Shown: positions 5,707 to 12,250 of the stretch, in pieces
How positions within the stretch are numbered: position 1 is the stretch's first letter
How the letters are laid out: each line of letters opens with the position of its first letter
Assembly: GCA_021204715.1 (NCBI GenBank)
Contig: JAJPYW010000195.1
Coordinates: 1-13,119 of the forward strand
DNA: 13,119 nucleotides
Reading direction: 5' to 3'
From: Prevotellaceae bacterium
GTDB lineage: Bacteria; Bacteroidota; Bacteroidia; Bacteroidales; Bacteroidaceae
The notes under the pieces: model-generated
The model's input: the letters and a program-made list of their open reading frames with translations, nothing else
The model's database searches: none
Told to the model about the DNA's origin: nothing
Translations under genes and position numbers: made by a program

Positions 5707-7959
5707 ATGACCGAAGAGCAGATGAGCCAAAGGGCGAAAGCCGAAGAGGAGATGATAGAGAAGTCATTCCAAGAGTTGCTGGCCGACTACTTGGCCACCA
5801 AGCACCGCAAGCACACCGAAATCATCACCAAGGCGTTCAACTTCGCCAACCAAGCCCACAAGGGCATCAAGCGCCGTTCGGGAGAACCTTACATCCTGCA
5901 CCCCATTGCCGTGGCCAAAGTGGTCTGCAACGAGATTGGGTTGGGCTCCACCTCCATCTGCGCGGCGCTGCTGCACGACGTGGTGGAAGATACTGACTAT
6001 ACGGTGGAGGACATCGAGAACATCTTCGGCGCGAAGATAGCCCAGATTGTAGACGGCCTCACCAAGATTGCGGGCGGCATCTTCGGCGAGCGCGCCTCGG
6101 CACAGGCTGAGAATTTCAAGAAGCTGCTGCTCACCATGTCCGAAGATATACGCGTGATTCTCATCAAAATCGCCGACCGCCTGCACAATATGCGCACGTT
6201 GGGTTCCATGCTGCCCAACAAGCAGTTCAAAATAGCGGGCGAGACGCTCTACATTTACGCGCCGCTTGCCAACCGGCTTGGCTTGTACAAGATTAAAACC
6301 GAGTTGGAGAACTTGAGCTTCCGTTACGAGCATCCGGGGGAATACCGGGAGATAGAACAGAAATTGGAGGCCACCGCCTCCGAGCGCGACACGCTGTTCG
6401 CCGAATTCACGGCGCCCATCCACACCGAATTGGACAAGATGGGGCTGAAATACCATATCCTCGCCCGTGTGAAGTCGGTCTACTCCATCTGGAACAAGAT
6501 GCAGACCAAGCATGTGCCCTTCGATGAGGTGTACGACCTGCTTGCCGTACGCATCATCTTCGAGCCGGAGAAATTGGAGGAGGAGCGGAACATCTGTTTC
6601 GACATCTACGTGGCGCTCACAAAGATATACAAACCCCACCCCGACCGCCTGCGCGACTGGGTAAACCACCCCAAGTCGAACGGCTACCAAGCGTTGCACG
6701 TCACGCTCATGGGCAACCAAGGACAATGGGTGGAGGTGCAGATACGCAGCAAGCGCATGGACGAGGTGGACGAAAAGGGACTGGCCGCCCACTGGAAATA
6801 CAAAGAAGGCGGCGGCTACGAGGACGAGGGGGAACTGGAGAAGTGGCTGCGCACCATCAAAGAGATATTGGACGACCCGCAGCCCGACGCCATAGATTTC
6901 CTTGACACCATCAAGCTGAACTTGTTCGCTTCGGAAATATTCGTGTTCACCCCCAAGGGGGAGTTCAAGACGATGCCGCAGAACGCCACCGTGCTTGATT
7001 TCGCCTTCTCGCTGCACACCGACATAGGCAGCCACTGCATAGGGGCGAAGGTAAACCACAAGTTGGTGCCCCTGAGCCATAAGCTCCAAAGTGGCGACCA
7101 AGTGGAAGTGCTCACCTCGAAGGCGCAGCGTGTACAGCCCGAGTGGGTGGGGTATGTGACCACCGCCCGCGCACGCGCACGCATCGGAGGCATATTGCGC
7201 AAGGAAAACAAGGCTTACCAGAAAGAGGGGGAGGCCATCGTGAGCGCCTTCCTGCATGAAGAGTTGGTGCGCATGGACGACGCCGCGCTCGACAAGCTGT
7301 GCAAGTTGCACAATTTCCACACACGCGAAGAGTTGCTCGTGGCGGTGGGCAGCAAGAAACTCACCTTGGGAGACGCCGACCGGAACGTGTTCAAGCAGAA
7401 GCAGGGAAAGAGATGGAAGCGGCTGTTGCCCTTCCCCTTCGGCGGAAAAGAAAACGGAGAGGGGAAAGTCTCTGAAGAAGATAAACCGGTGGAAGGAATC
7501 AACACCAAGCAGGTGTTGAAGTTGACCGATGAGACCATTTCGAAAGACTATATCATGGCCGAGTGCTGCAACCCCATTCCCGGAGACGATGTATTAGGCT
7601 ATATCGACGAGCAGAACCGCGTCATCATACACAAACGCCAATGCAGTGTGGCCGCCCGCCTGAAGAGCAGCTACGGAAACCGCATCATCGCCACCGAGTG
7701 GGACACCCACAAGGAACTTACCTTCTTGGTAACACTCTATTTGAGAGGAATCGACTGCATAGGATTGGTGAACGAAGTCACCGGGGTGCTTTCCCGCCAG
7801 TTGAACGTGAACATCCGGCGCTTGGAATTCGAGGGGAAAGACGGCATTTTCGAAGGGAAGATACAGCTCTACGTGCACGATGTGGACGACGTGCGCACCA
7901 TCTGCAACAACTTGAAGCAGATACAGCAAATCAAGGTAGTGGTCCGCACGGAGGGGTAA
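5707..7959 (+). CDS. relA/spoT (rel): Bifunctional (p)ppGpp synthetase/hydrolase, RelA/SpoT homologue
   Basis: This long RSH enzyme makes (p)ppGpp from ATP and GTP/GDP and degrades it, controlling the stringent response. The 750-aa length is typical. The HD hydrolase domain (about 45-200) keeps the expected metal ligands H65 (LHPIAVA), H90-D91 (LLHDVVEDT) and D157 (IADRLHN), so hydrolysis should be active. The synthetase domain (about 250-365) has YDLLAVRI (D277), NGYQALHV (325-332) and VEVQIRS (E343), so synthesis should be active too. A TGS domain follows (about 408-470, VFTPKGEFKTMP). A Lys- and Gly-rich linker (about 563-600) leads to the zinc-finger/RIS motif AECCNPIPGDD (C620, C621; also H642, C646). 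A C-terminal ACT domain spans about 670-748. It is last in the par run, and its 3' end overlaps the convergent merR gene by 29 bp. Bacteroides species can carry a second long RSH, so choosing relA or spoT as a name is arbitrary. Confidence 0.96.
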   Translation: MTEEQMSQRAKAEEEMIEKSFQELLADYLATKHRKHTEIITKAFNFANQAHKGIKRRSGEPYILHPIAVAKVVCNEIGLGSTSICAALLHDVVEDTDYTVEDIENIFGAKIAQIVDGLTKIAGGIFGERASAQAENFKKLLLTMSEDIRVILIKIADRLHNMRTLGSMLPNKQFKIAGETLYIYAPLANRLGLYKIKTELENLSFRYEHPGEYREIEQKLEATASERDTLFAEFTAPIHTELDKMGLKYHILARVKSVYSIWNKMQTKHVPFDEVYDLLAVRIIFEPEKLEEERNICFDIYVALTKIYKPHPDRLRDWVNHPKSNGYQALHVTLMGNQGQWVEVQIRSKRMDEVDEKGLAAHWKYKEGGGYEDEGELEKWLRTIKEILDDPQPDAIDFLDTIKLNLFASEIFVFTPKGEFKTMPQNATVLDFAFSLHTDIGSHCIGAKVNHKLVPLSHKLQSGDQVEVLTSKAQRVQPEWVGYVTTARARARIGGILRKENKAYQKEGEAIVSAFLHEELVRMDDAALDKLCKLHNFHTREELLVAVGSKKLTLGDADRNVFKQKQGKRWKRLLPFPFGGKENGEGKVSEEDKPVEGINTKQVLKLTDETISKDYIMAECCNPIPGDDVLGYIDEQNRVIIHKRQCSVAARLKSSYGNRIIATEWDTHKELTFLVTLYLRGIDCIGLVNEVTGVLSRQLNVNIRRLEFEGKDGIFEGKIQLYVHDVDDVRTICNNLKQIQQIKVVVRTEG

Positions 7960-8353
7960 GCGGTTCCTGCAATTTGCCTACTTCCGACTTCAACTTGTCC
8001 ACGTCCTCGTAAGTGAAGGCGTCGAGCGCGCGCATCATCTCGACAAGTTCCCCGCGGACGGCTTTCAGGCGCTGCACCATCTCGAAGTGGCGCAGGGTGT
8101 CTGTCTTGTTCGCCTTGAGCCGGCGGTTGGCGCCCGAAGTGGTCATACCCTCTTCCTTCACCAAATGGTGGATAAGTTTAAGTGTCTCTATATCCTCTTT
8201 GGTATATTGGCGCACGCCGCGGCCTGTCTTCTTGGGATGAAGCTGGGGAAACTCCTTTTCCCAAAAACGCAGCATCGACTTGGAGACGCCCACCAACTGG
8301 GCGGCTTCGGCTATGGAGTAGTAGAGTTTCAATTCTTTGTGGGTATTCAGCAT
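7931..8353 (-). CDS. Small MerR-family transcriptional regulator
   Basis: This 140-aa protein has one recognisable domain, an N-terminal MerR winged helix-turn-helix: YYSIAEAAQLVGVSKSMLRF (11-30), WEKEFPQL, then the wing GRGVRQYTKEDI (44-55). A helical, probably dimerising segment follows (about 85-127), and then a Pro-rich tail (131-140). No effector-binding domain or metal-binding cysteine cluster is present (single Cys at 136 only), so it is unlikely to be a classical metal or drug sensor. It starts 22 nt after the stop of the M23 peptidase gene on the same strand and is probably cotranscribed with it. The last 9 or so codons overlap the end of the RSH coding sequence in antisense, and the tail may be unconserved. 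Its targets cannot be read from the sequence. Confidence 0.92.
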   Translation of the reverse strand: MLNTHKELKLYYSIAEAAQLVGVSKSMLRFWEKEFPQLHPKKTGRGVRQYTKEDIETLKLIHHLVKEEGMTTSGANRRLKANKTDTLRHFEMVQRLKAVRGELVEMMRALDAFTYEDVDKLKSEVGKLQEPLTPPCGPLP

Positions 8354-8375
8354 TGACCTTTCTCCTTTTTAATAA

Positions 8376-9344
8376 TCAGTCCATGACATTGCCGTTGTTG
8401 GCGGCAATCTGAATCATGCGGTCGTAGTCTTCGGCGCTCAAGTCCATGAAGTAATAGTTCACCGGGTTGACTATCTGCCCCTTGACCATGACTTCGTAAT
8501 GCAAGTGGGGCCCGGTGCTGCGGCCGGTACTGCCCACCTTTCCGATAACCTCGCCGCGCACCACCCGCTTGCCAAGTTTGGTGGCGAACTTCGACAAATG
8601 GCCGTATCGGGTGCGGTAGCCGAAGCCGTGGTCTATGACAATGCAGTTGCCGTAGCCCGACTCCCAACCCATCTTCACCACCGTGCCGTTACCCGTGGCA
8701 TAAACATCCGTGCCTTGGGCGGCAGAGAAATCCATACCCGGATGGAAAGCGCTCGTGCCATAGATAGGGTCGATACGCCGGCCGTATCCTGAAGAAGTCT
8801 TTTTCAGGTCTTTGTTGGAGACGGGCTGTATGGCGGGGATGCAGCGCAGCATCTCGTCGTGGCTCTTGCACATCTCCACCACCTCGTCGAAGGAGTTGGA
8901 CTGGATGTAGAGCTGCTTGGTCAGGACATCTAATTTCCGGGTAGTGTTGATTACCATGTCGCTGTTGGCCATGCCCATGAGGTACTCGTAACGGTTGGTA
9001 CCGCCATAGCCCGCCTGCCTGATGGCCGAAGGGACAGGATCGGCTTGGAAGATGACGCGGTACAAGTTGTCGTCGCGCTGCTGGATGTCCTGCAACACGC
9101 CGGCGGCCTCATCCATACGCCGCGACAAGATATTGTATTGCGCCAACAACTGGTTGTTCTCCTTGCGCAACTCTTTCTCCGAAGGCGACCCGAAGACAAG
9201 CAACAGGATAAGGAAACAGCCCACGCCCAATCCCATGCCGATGTACAGCCGCCGCAGGTAGCTCATGACGCGCTGGCGTATCGTGGGATAGATACGGTCG
9301 TAGGTCTGCGTCCGGGGGTTATAGATGTAGTAAACTTTGCGCAT
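8376..9344 (-). CDS. Membrane-anchored M23 family metallopeptidase
   Basis: This is a probable peptidoglycan endopeptidase of the LytM/M23 type, acting in the periplasm. The start is placed at ATG 9344 (MRKVYYIYNP, 322 aa) rather than the longer open frame from 9401, because a TAnnTTTG element at 9391-9384 lies between them and the 19 extra residues look unlike coding sequence. Residues 1-33 are polar and cytoplasmic, 34-51 form one transmembrane helix (YIGMGLGVGCFLILLLVF), and 55-95 are predicted coiled coil (SEKELRKENNQLLAQYN onward). The M23 domain spans about 186-300. Zinc ligands are complete: HPGMD (H201, D205) and HLH (H280, H282), plus YGHL (H248). It should therefore be catalytically active, unlike EnvC-type activators. 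It lies upstream of merR and diverges from alaS. Substrate bond and partners are unknown. Confidence 0.94.
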   Translation of the reverse strand: MRKVYYIYNPRTQTYDRIYPTIRQRVMSYLRRLYIGMGLGVGCFLILLLVFGSPSEKELRKENNQLLAQYNILSRRMDEAAGVLQDIQQRDDNLYRVIFQADPVPSAIRQAGYGGTNRYEYLMGMANSDMVINTTRKLDVLTKQLYIQSNSFDEVVEMCKSHDEMLRCIPAIQPVSNKDLKKTSSGYGRRIDPIYGTSAFHPGMDFSAAQGTDVYATGNGTVVKMGWESGYGNCIVIDHGFGYRTRYGHLSKFATKLGKRVVRGEVIGKVGSTGRSTGPHLHYEVMVKGQIVNPVNYYFMDLSAEDYDRMIQIAANNGNVMD

Positions 9345-9383
9345 CTCAAGGTGTTTTGGAAATATTTCACCGCGACAATGGGA

Positions 9384-9391
9384 CAAAAGTA
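9384..9391 (-). promoter_or_regulatory. -7 element for the M23-merR operon
   Basis: Read on the minus strand this is TACTTTTG, an exact match to TAnnTTTG. It is centred about 43 nt before the ATG at 9344 and implies a short leader of about 35 nt. No TTTG is visible at the expected -33 position. It lies inside the longer open frame that starts at 9401 and so argues for the 9344 start. Confidence 0.45.
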
Positions 9392-9403
9392 ATAAAAACA
9401 AAC

Positions 9404-9411
9404 TATCTTTG
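9404..9411 (+). promoter_or_regulatory. -7 element for alaS
   Basis: TATCTTTG matches TAnnTTTG exactly and stands 67 nt before the alaS ATG, predicting a leader of about 63 nt. The -33 position is not well matched. It lies only 12 bp from the opposite-strand -7 element, so the upstream halves of the two promoters overlap. Confidence 0.5.
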
Positions 9412-9437
9412 CACGGTTTTCACGAATAATTAATTTT

Positions 9438-9458
9438 AGTTATCAAAAACAGGTAACT
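9438..9458 (+). promoter_or_regulatory. Possible small hairpin in the alaS leader
   Basis: AGTTATC (9438-9444) can pair with GGTAACT (9452-9458) over 7 bp, including one G-U pair, around an A-rich 7-nt loop. It sits in the predicted 5' leader of alaS, 20 nt before the start codon. It could be a regulatory hairpin or operator, but a stem this short can occur by chance. No T-box or other known riboswitch fold is apparent. Confidence 0.2.
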
Positions 9459-9478
9459 GCCATATAGAAACAAACGTC

Positions 9479-12103
9479 ATGATGACTGCCAATGAAATCA
9501 GGGACTCGTTCAAGAGTTTCTTTGAAAGCAAAGCCCACCACATCGTGCCTTCGGCTCCGATGGTAGTGAAGGACGACCCCACGCTGATGTTCACCAACGC
9601 GGGCATGAACCAGTTTAAAGATATTATCTTGGGAAACCACCCGGCCCGGTTCAAACGGGTGGCCGACTCACAGAAGTGCCTGCGGGTAAGCGGCAAGCAC
9701 AACGACTTGGAAGAGGTGGGGCACGATACCTACCACCACACCATGTTCGAGATGTTGGGCAACTGGTCATTCGGCGACTACTTCAAGAAAGAGGCCATTT
9801 CATGGGCTTGGGAGTATTTGGTGCAGGTGTTGGGGCTCAATCCCAAAGACCTCTACGCCACGGTCTTCGAGGGAAGTCCTGAAGAGGGATTGGAACGCGA
9901 CAACGAGGCGGCCTCCTATTGGGGAATGTTCCTGCCCCAAGACCACATCCTCAACGGCAACAAACACGACAATTTCTGGGAAATGGGCGACACGGGGCCT
10001 TGCGGTCCCTGTTCGGAGATACACATCGACTCGCGCACGGACGAGGAGAAAGCGCTTCTGCCCGGCCGTGAGTTGGTGAACAAAGACCATCCGCAGGTCA
10101 TCGAGATATGGAACTTGGTCTTCATGCAATACAACCGCAAGGCCGACGGCTCGCTCGAAGGGTTGCCCGCCAAAGTCATCGACACAGGCATGGGCTTCGA
10201 GCGGTTGGTACGCACCCTGCAAGGAAAACACTCCAACTACGATACCGACGTGTTCCAACCCCTTTTGGAAGCCATCGGCGGCTTGGCCGGCATGACCTAC
10301 GGCAAAGACGAGAAGTGCGACATCGCCATGCGGGTAGTGGCCGACCACATCCGCACCATCGCCTTCTCCATTACCGACGGACAGCTGCCGGGCAACGCCA
10401 AGGCGGGCTACGTTATACGGCGCATCCTGCGCCGCGCCGTGCGCTACGGATACACCTTCTTGGGGCAGAAACAAGCTTTCCTGTACAAGTTAATCCCCGT
10501 GCTGATTGAAGAGATGGGCGGCGCCTATCCCGAATTGAAGATGCAGGAAGAGCTGATTGTCAAAGTAATCAAAGAAGAAGAAGAGGCGTTCCTGCGCACG
10601 CTCGACACAGGCATCCGCTTGCTTGAGAAGACCATGGCCGACGCCAAGGCAGCCGGCAAGGAGACCATCAGCGGCAAAGACGCCTTCACGCTCTATGACA
10701 CCTTCGGTTTCCCGCTCGACTTGACGGAACTTATCTTGCGCGAGAACGGCATGAGCACCGACATCGACGAGTTCAACGCCGAGATGCAACTGCAGAAGCA
10801 GCGTGCCCGCAACGCCGCCGCCGTGGAGACGGGCGACTGGGTGACACTGCGCGAGGGGACAACGGAGTTCGTGGGCTACGACTACACGGAGTACGAAACG
10901 CACATCCTGCGCTACCGCCAAGTAAAACAGAAGAGCCAGACACTTTACCAAATAGTATTGGACAAGACTCCCTTCTATGCCGAGAGCGGCGGACAAGTGG
11001 GCGACACCGGCGTGTTGGCCGGCGAGTTCGAGACCATCGAGATAATCGAGACGAAGAAGGAGAACAACCTGCCCATCCATATAGCCAAAAAGCTGCCCGG
11101 GCATCCCGAAGCCCCGCTCATGGCTTGCGTGGACAGGGAGAAACGCGCCGCCTCGGCCGCCAACCACTCGTGCACCCACCTGCTCGACGAGGCCCTGCGC
11201 GAGGTGTTGGGCGACCACGTGGAGCAGAAAGGCTCGCTCGTAACGCCCGAGGCGTTGCGGTTCGACTTCTCCCACTTCCAGAAAGTCACCGACGAGCAAT
11301 TGCGCCGGGTGGAGCACTTGGTGAACGCCCGCATCCGCGCCAACATTCCCTTGAAAGAGTACCGCGACATCCCTATCGCCGACGCCAAGAAGTTGGGTGC
11401 CATCGCCCTCTTCGGCGAGAAGTACGGCGACCATGTACGCGTCATCCAGTTCGGTTCCTCCATCGAGTTCTGCGGCGGCACACACGTGGCCGCCACAGGC
11501 AACATAGGCATGATGAAAATAGCCTCTGAAAGTTCCGTCGCCGCCGGCGTGCGCCGCATCGAGGCCTTCACGGGAGCGCGTGTGGAAGAGATGATGGACA
11601 CCATGCACGACCTGCTGCACGACTTGCGGACGCTCTTCAACAACGCCCCCGACTTGACCGGCGCCATCCGCCGCCACATCGAGGAGAACGCCGTGTTGAA
11701 GAAGCAGTTGGAGGAGTTCCGCAAGGAGAAAGAGGCGCAACTCAAAGAGCGGTTGATACAAAGCGCCAAAGAGGTGAAAGGCGTGAAAGTAATCAAGTTG
11801 AGCGGCCTGAGGATGTCGGCCGAGACGGTGAAGAACGTCGCTTTCCAACTGCGCGGAGAGATAACCGAGAGCCTCTTCTTCGTGGCCGGCACCCTGTCAG
11901 AAGACGGGAAACCGACGCTCACCGTCATGCTGAGCGACAACCTCGTGGCCGAAGGACTGAAAGCCGGGCTGTTGGTAAGGGAAGCGGCCAAGTTGATACA
12001 AGGCGGCGGCGGCGGACAACCCCATTTCGCCACCGCGGGCGGCAAGAACCCCGATGGCTTGAGCACAGCCGTAGACAAAGTGTTCGAGTTGGCAGGCTTT
12101 TAA
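9479..12103 (+). CDS. alaS: Alanyl-tRNA synthetase
   Basis: This class IIc synthetase charges tRNA-Ala and edits mischarged Ser and Gly. The 874-aa protein is full length. The aminoacylation core has [10 protein letters not shown] (38-47), class II motif 2 around [20 protein letters not shown] (60-79), [13 protein letters not shown] (170-182) and motif 3 [10 protein letters not shown] (235-244). The tRNA-recognition domain is about 250-460. The editing domain carries the zinc site NHSCTH (H563, H567) and CGGTH (C665, H669). A coiled coil (about 728-762) joins the C-Ala domain with [14 protein letters not shown] (842-855). Nothing is missing. Two ATGs in tandem (9479, 9482) leave the start uncertain by one residue; the first is used because recalled homologues begin with M plus one residue before TA-E-IRDSF. 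No Shine-Dalgarno site is present and the leader is A-rich, as usual in this phylum. A -7 element and a downstream hairpin suggest a single-gene transcript. Confidence 0.98.
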   Translation: MMTANEIRDSFKSFFESKAHHIVPSAPMVVKDDPTLMFTNAGMNQFKDIILGNHPARFKRVADSQKCLRVSGKHNDLEEVGHDTYHHTMFEMLGNWSFGDYFKKEAISWAWEYLVQVLGLNPKDLYATVFEGSPEEGLERDNEAASYWGMFLPQDHILNGNKHDNFWEMGDTGPCGPCSEIHIDSRTDEEKALLPGRELVNKDHPQVIEIWNLVFMQYNRKADGSLEGLPAKVIDTGMGFERLVRTLQGKHSNYDTDVFQPLLEAIGGLAGMTYGKDEKCDIAMRVVADHIRTIAFSITDGQLPGNAKAGYVIRRILRRAVRYGYTFLGQKQAFLYKLIPVLIEEMGGAYPELKMQEELIVKVIKEEEEAFLRTLDTGIRLLEKTMADAKAAGKETISGKDAFTLYDTFGFPLDLTELILRENGMSTDIDEFNAEMQLQKQRARNAAAVETGDWVTLREGTTEFVGYDYTEYETHILRYRQVKQKSQTLYQIVLDKTPFYAESGGQVGDTGVLAGEFETIEIIETKKENNLPIHIAKKLPGHPEAPLMACVDREKRAASAANHSCTHLLDEALREVLGDHVEQKGSLVTPEALRFDFSHFQKVTDEQLRRVEHLVNARIRANIPLKEYRDIPIADAKKLGAIALFGEKYGDHVRVIQFGSSIEFCGGTHVAATGNIGMMKIASESSVAAGVRRIEAFTGARVEEMMDTMHDLLHDLRTLFNNAPDLTGAIRRHIEENAVLKKQLEEFRKEKEAQLKERLIQSAKEVKGVKVIKLSGLRMSAETVKNVAFQLRGEITESLFFVAGTLSEDGKPTLTVMLSDNLVAEGLKAGLLVREAAKLIQGGGGGQPHFATAGGKNPDGLSTAVDKVFELAGF

Positions 12104-12112
12104 GGCGCAGGC

Positions 12113-12131
12113 TTATCAGGCCTTCATGACC
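12113..12131. repeat. Imperfect duplicate of the 3' end of the helicase gene
   Basis: These 19 bases match 12248-12266 at 16 positions in direct orientation, 135 bp apart. The second copy encodes the last residues (VMKA) and stop of the helicase on the minus strand. The first copy, also read on the minus strand, would again read V-M-K-A-stop. The pair brackets the hairpin and the tandem repeats. Confidence 0.45.
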
Positions 12132-12134
12132 GGG

Positions 12135-12161
12135 TGAAGTTCAAAGCATACTTGAACTTCA
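12135..12161 (+). terminator. Hairpin terminator after alaS
   Basis: TGAAGTTCAA (12135-12144) and TTGAACTTCA (12152-12161) form a perfect 10-bp inverted repeat around a 7-nt loop. GTTTT follows at once on the plus strand. It begins 32 nt after the alaS stop. There is no T tract on the other strand, so it suits alaS rather than the convergent helicase gene. The stem is AT-rich and the T tract short, so termination may be partial. Confidence 0.55.
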
Positions 12162-12249
12162 GTTTTCGAGTTATAGTCATTTCAGTTTTTGAGCTATATC
12201 CTTTACCGCTTTTAAGCCGCGGCCTTTTCAACTCTTGAGCCGCAGCTTT
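12158..12249. repeat. Four degenerate 23-bp tandem repeats between alaS and the helicase gene
   Basis: With a 23-bp period, units begin at 12158, 12181, 12204 and 12227. Units 1 and 2 agree at 18 of 23 positions, units 2 and 3 at 14, units 3 and 4 at 16, and units 2 and 4 at 16. The shared core is roughly TTCA then pyrimidines then TTGAGC. The first unit overlaps the 3' arm of the alaS hairpin and the last ends two bases before the helicase stop codon. Confidence 0.5.
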
Positions 12250-12250
12250 A

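Noticed and set aside
5764..7320. Long minus-strand open frame (518 codons) opposite the RSH gene
   Set aside because: The protein is Val/His/Leu-rich with no recognisable motifs, while the plus strand encodes an intact RSH enzyme. Such frames arise from biased third codon positions in GC-rich genes.
9345..9401. N-terminal extension of the M23 protein starting at 9401
   Set aside because: The extra 19 residues do not resemble the family start, MRKVYYIYNP is a natural N-terminus, and a -7 promoter element lies inside the extension.
10490..12078. Two long minus-strand open frames (452 and 367 codons) opposite alaS
   Set aside because: They overlap each other and intact alaS, have no domain-like sequence and no promoter or conserved context. 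They are shadows of alaS.
12134..12185. Short minus-strand frame beginning MTITRKLKF downstream of the helicase stop
   Set aside because: It has about 18 codons, lies across the tandem repeats and the alaS hairpin, and has no initiation signal or known relative. Chance is more likely than a small protein.
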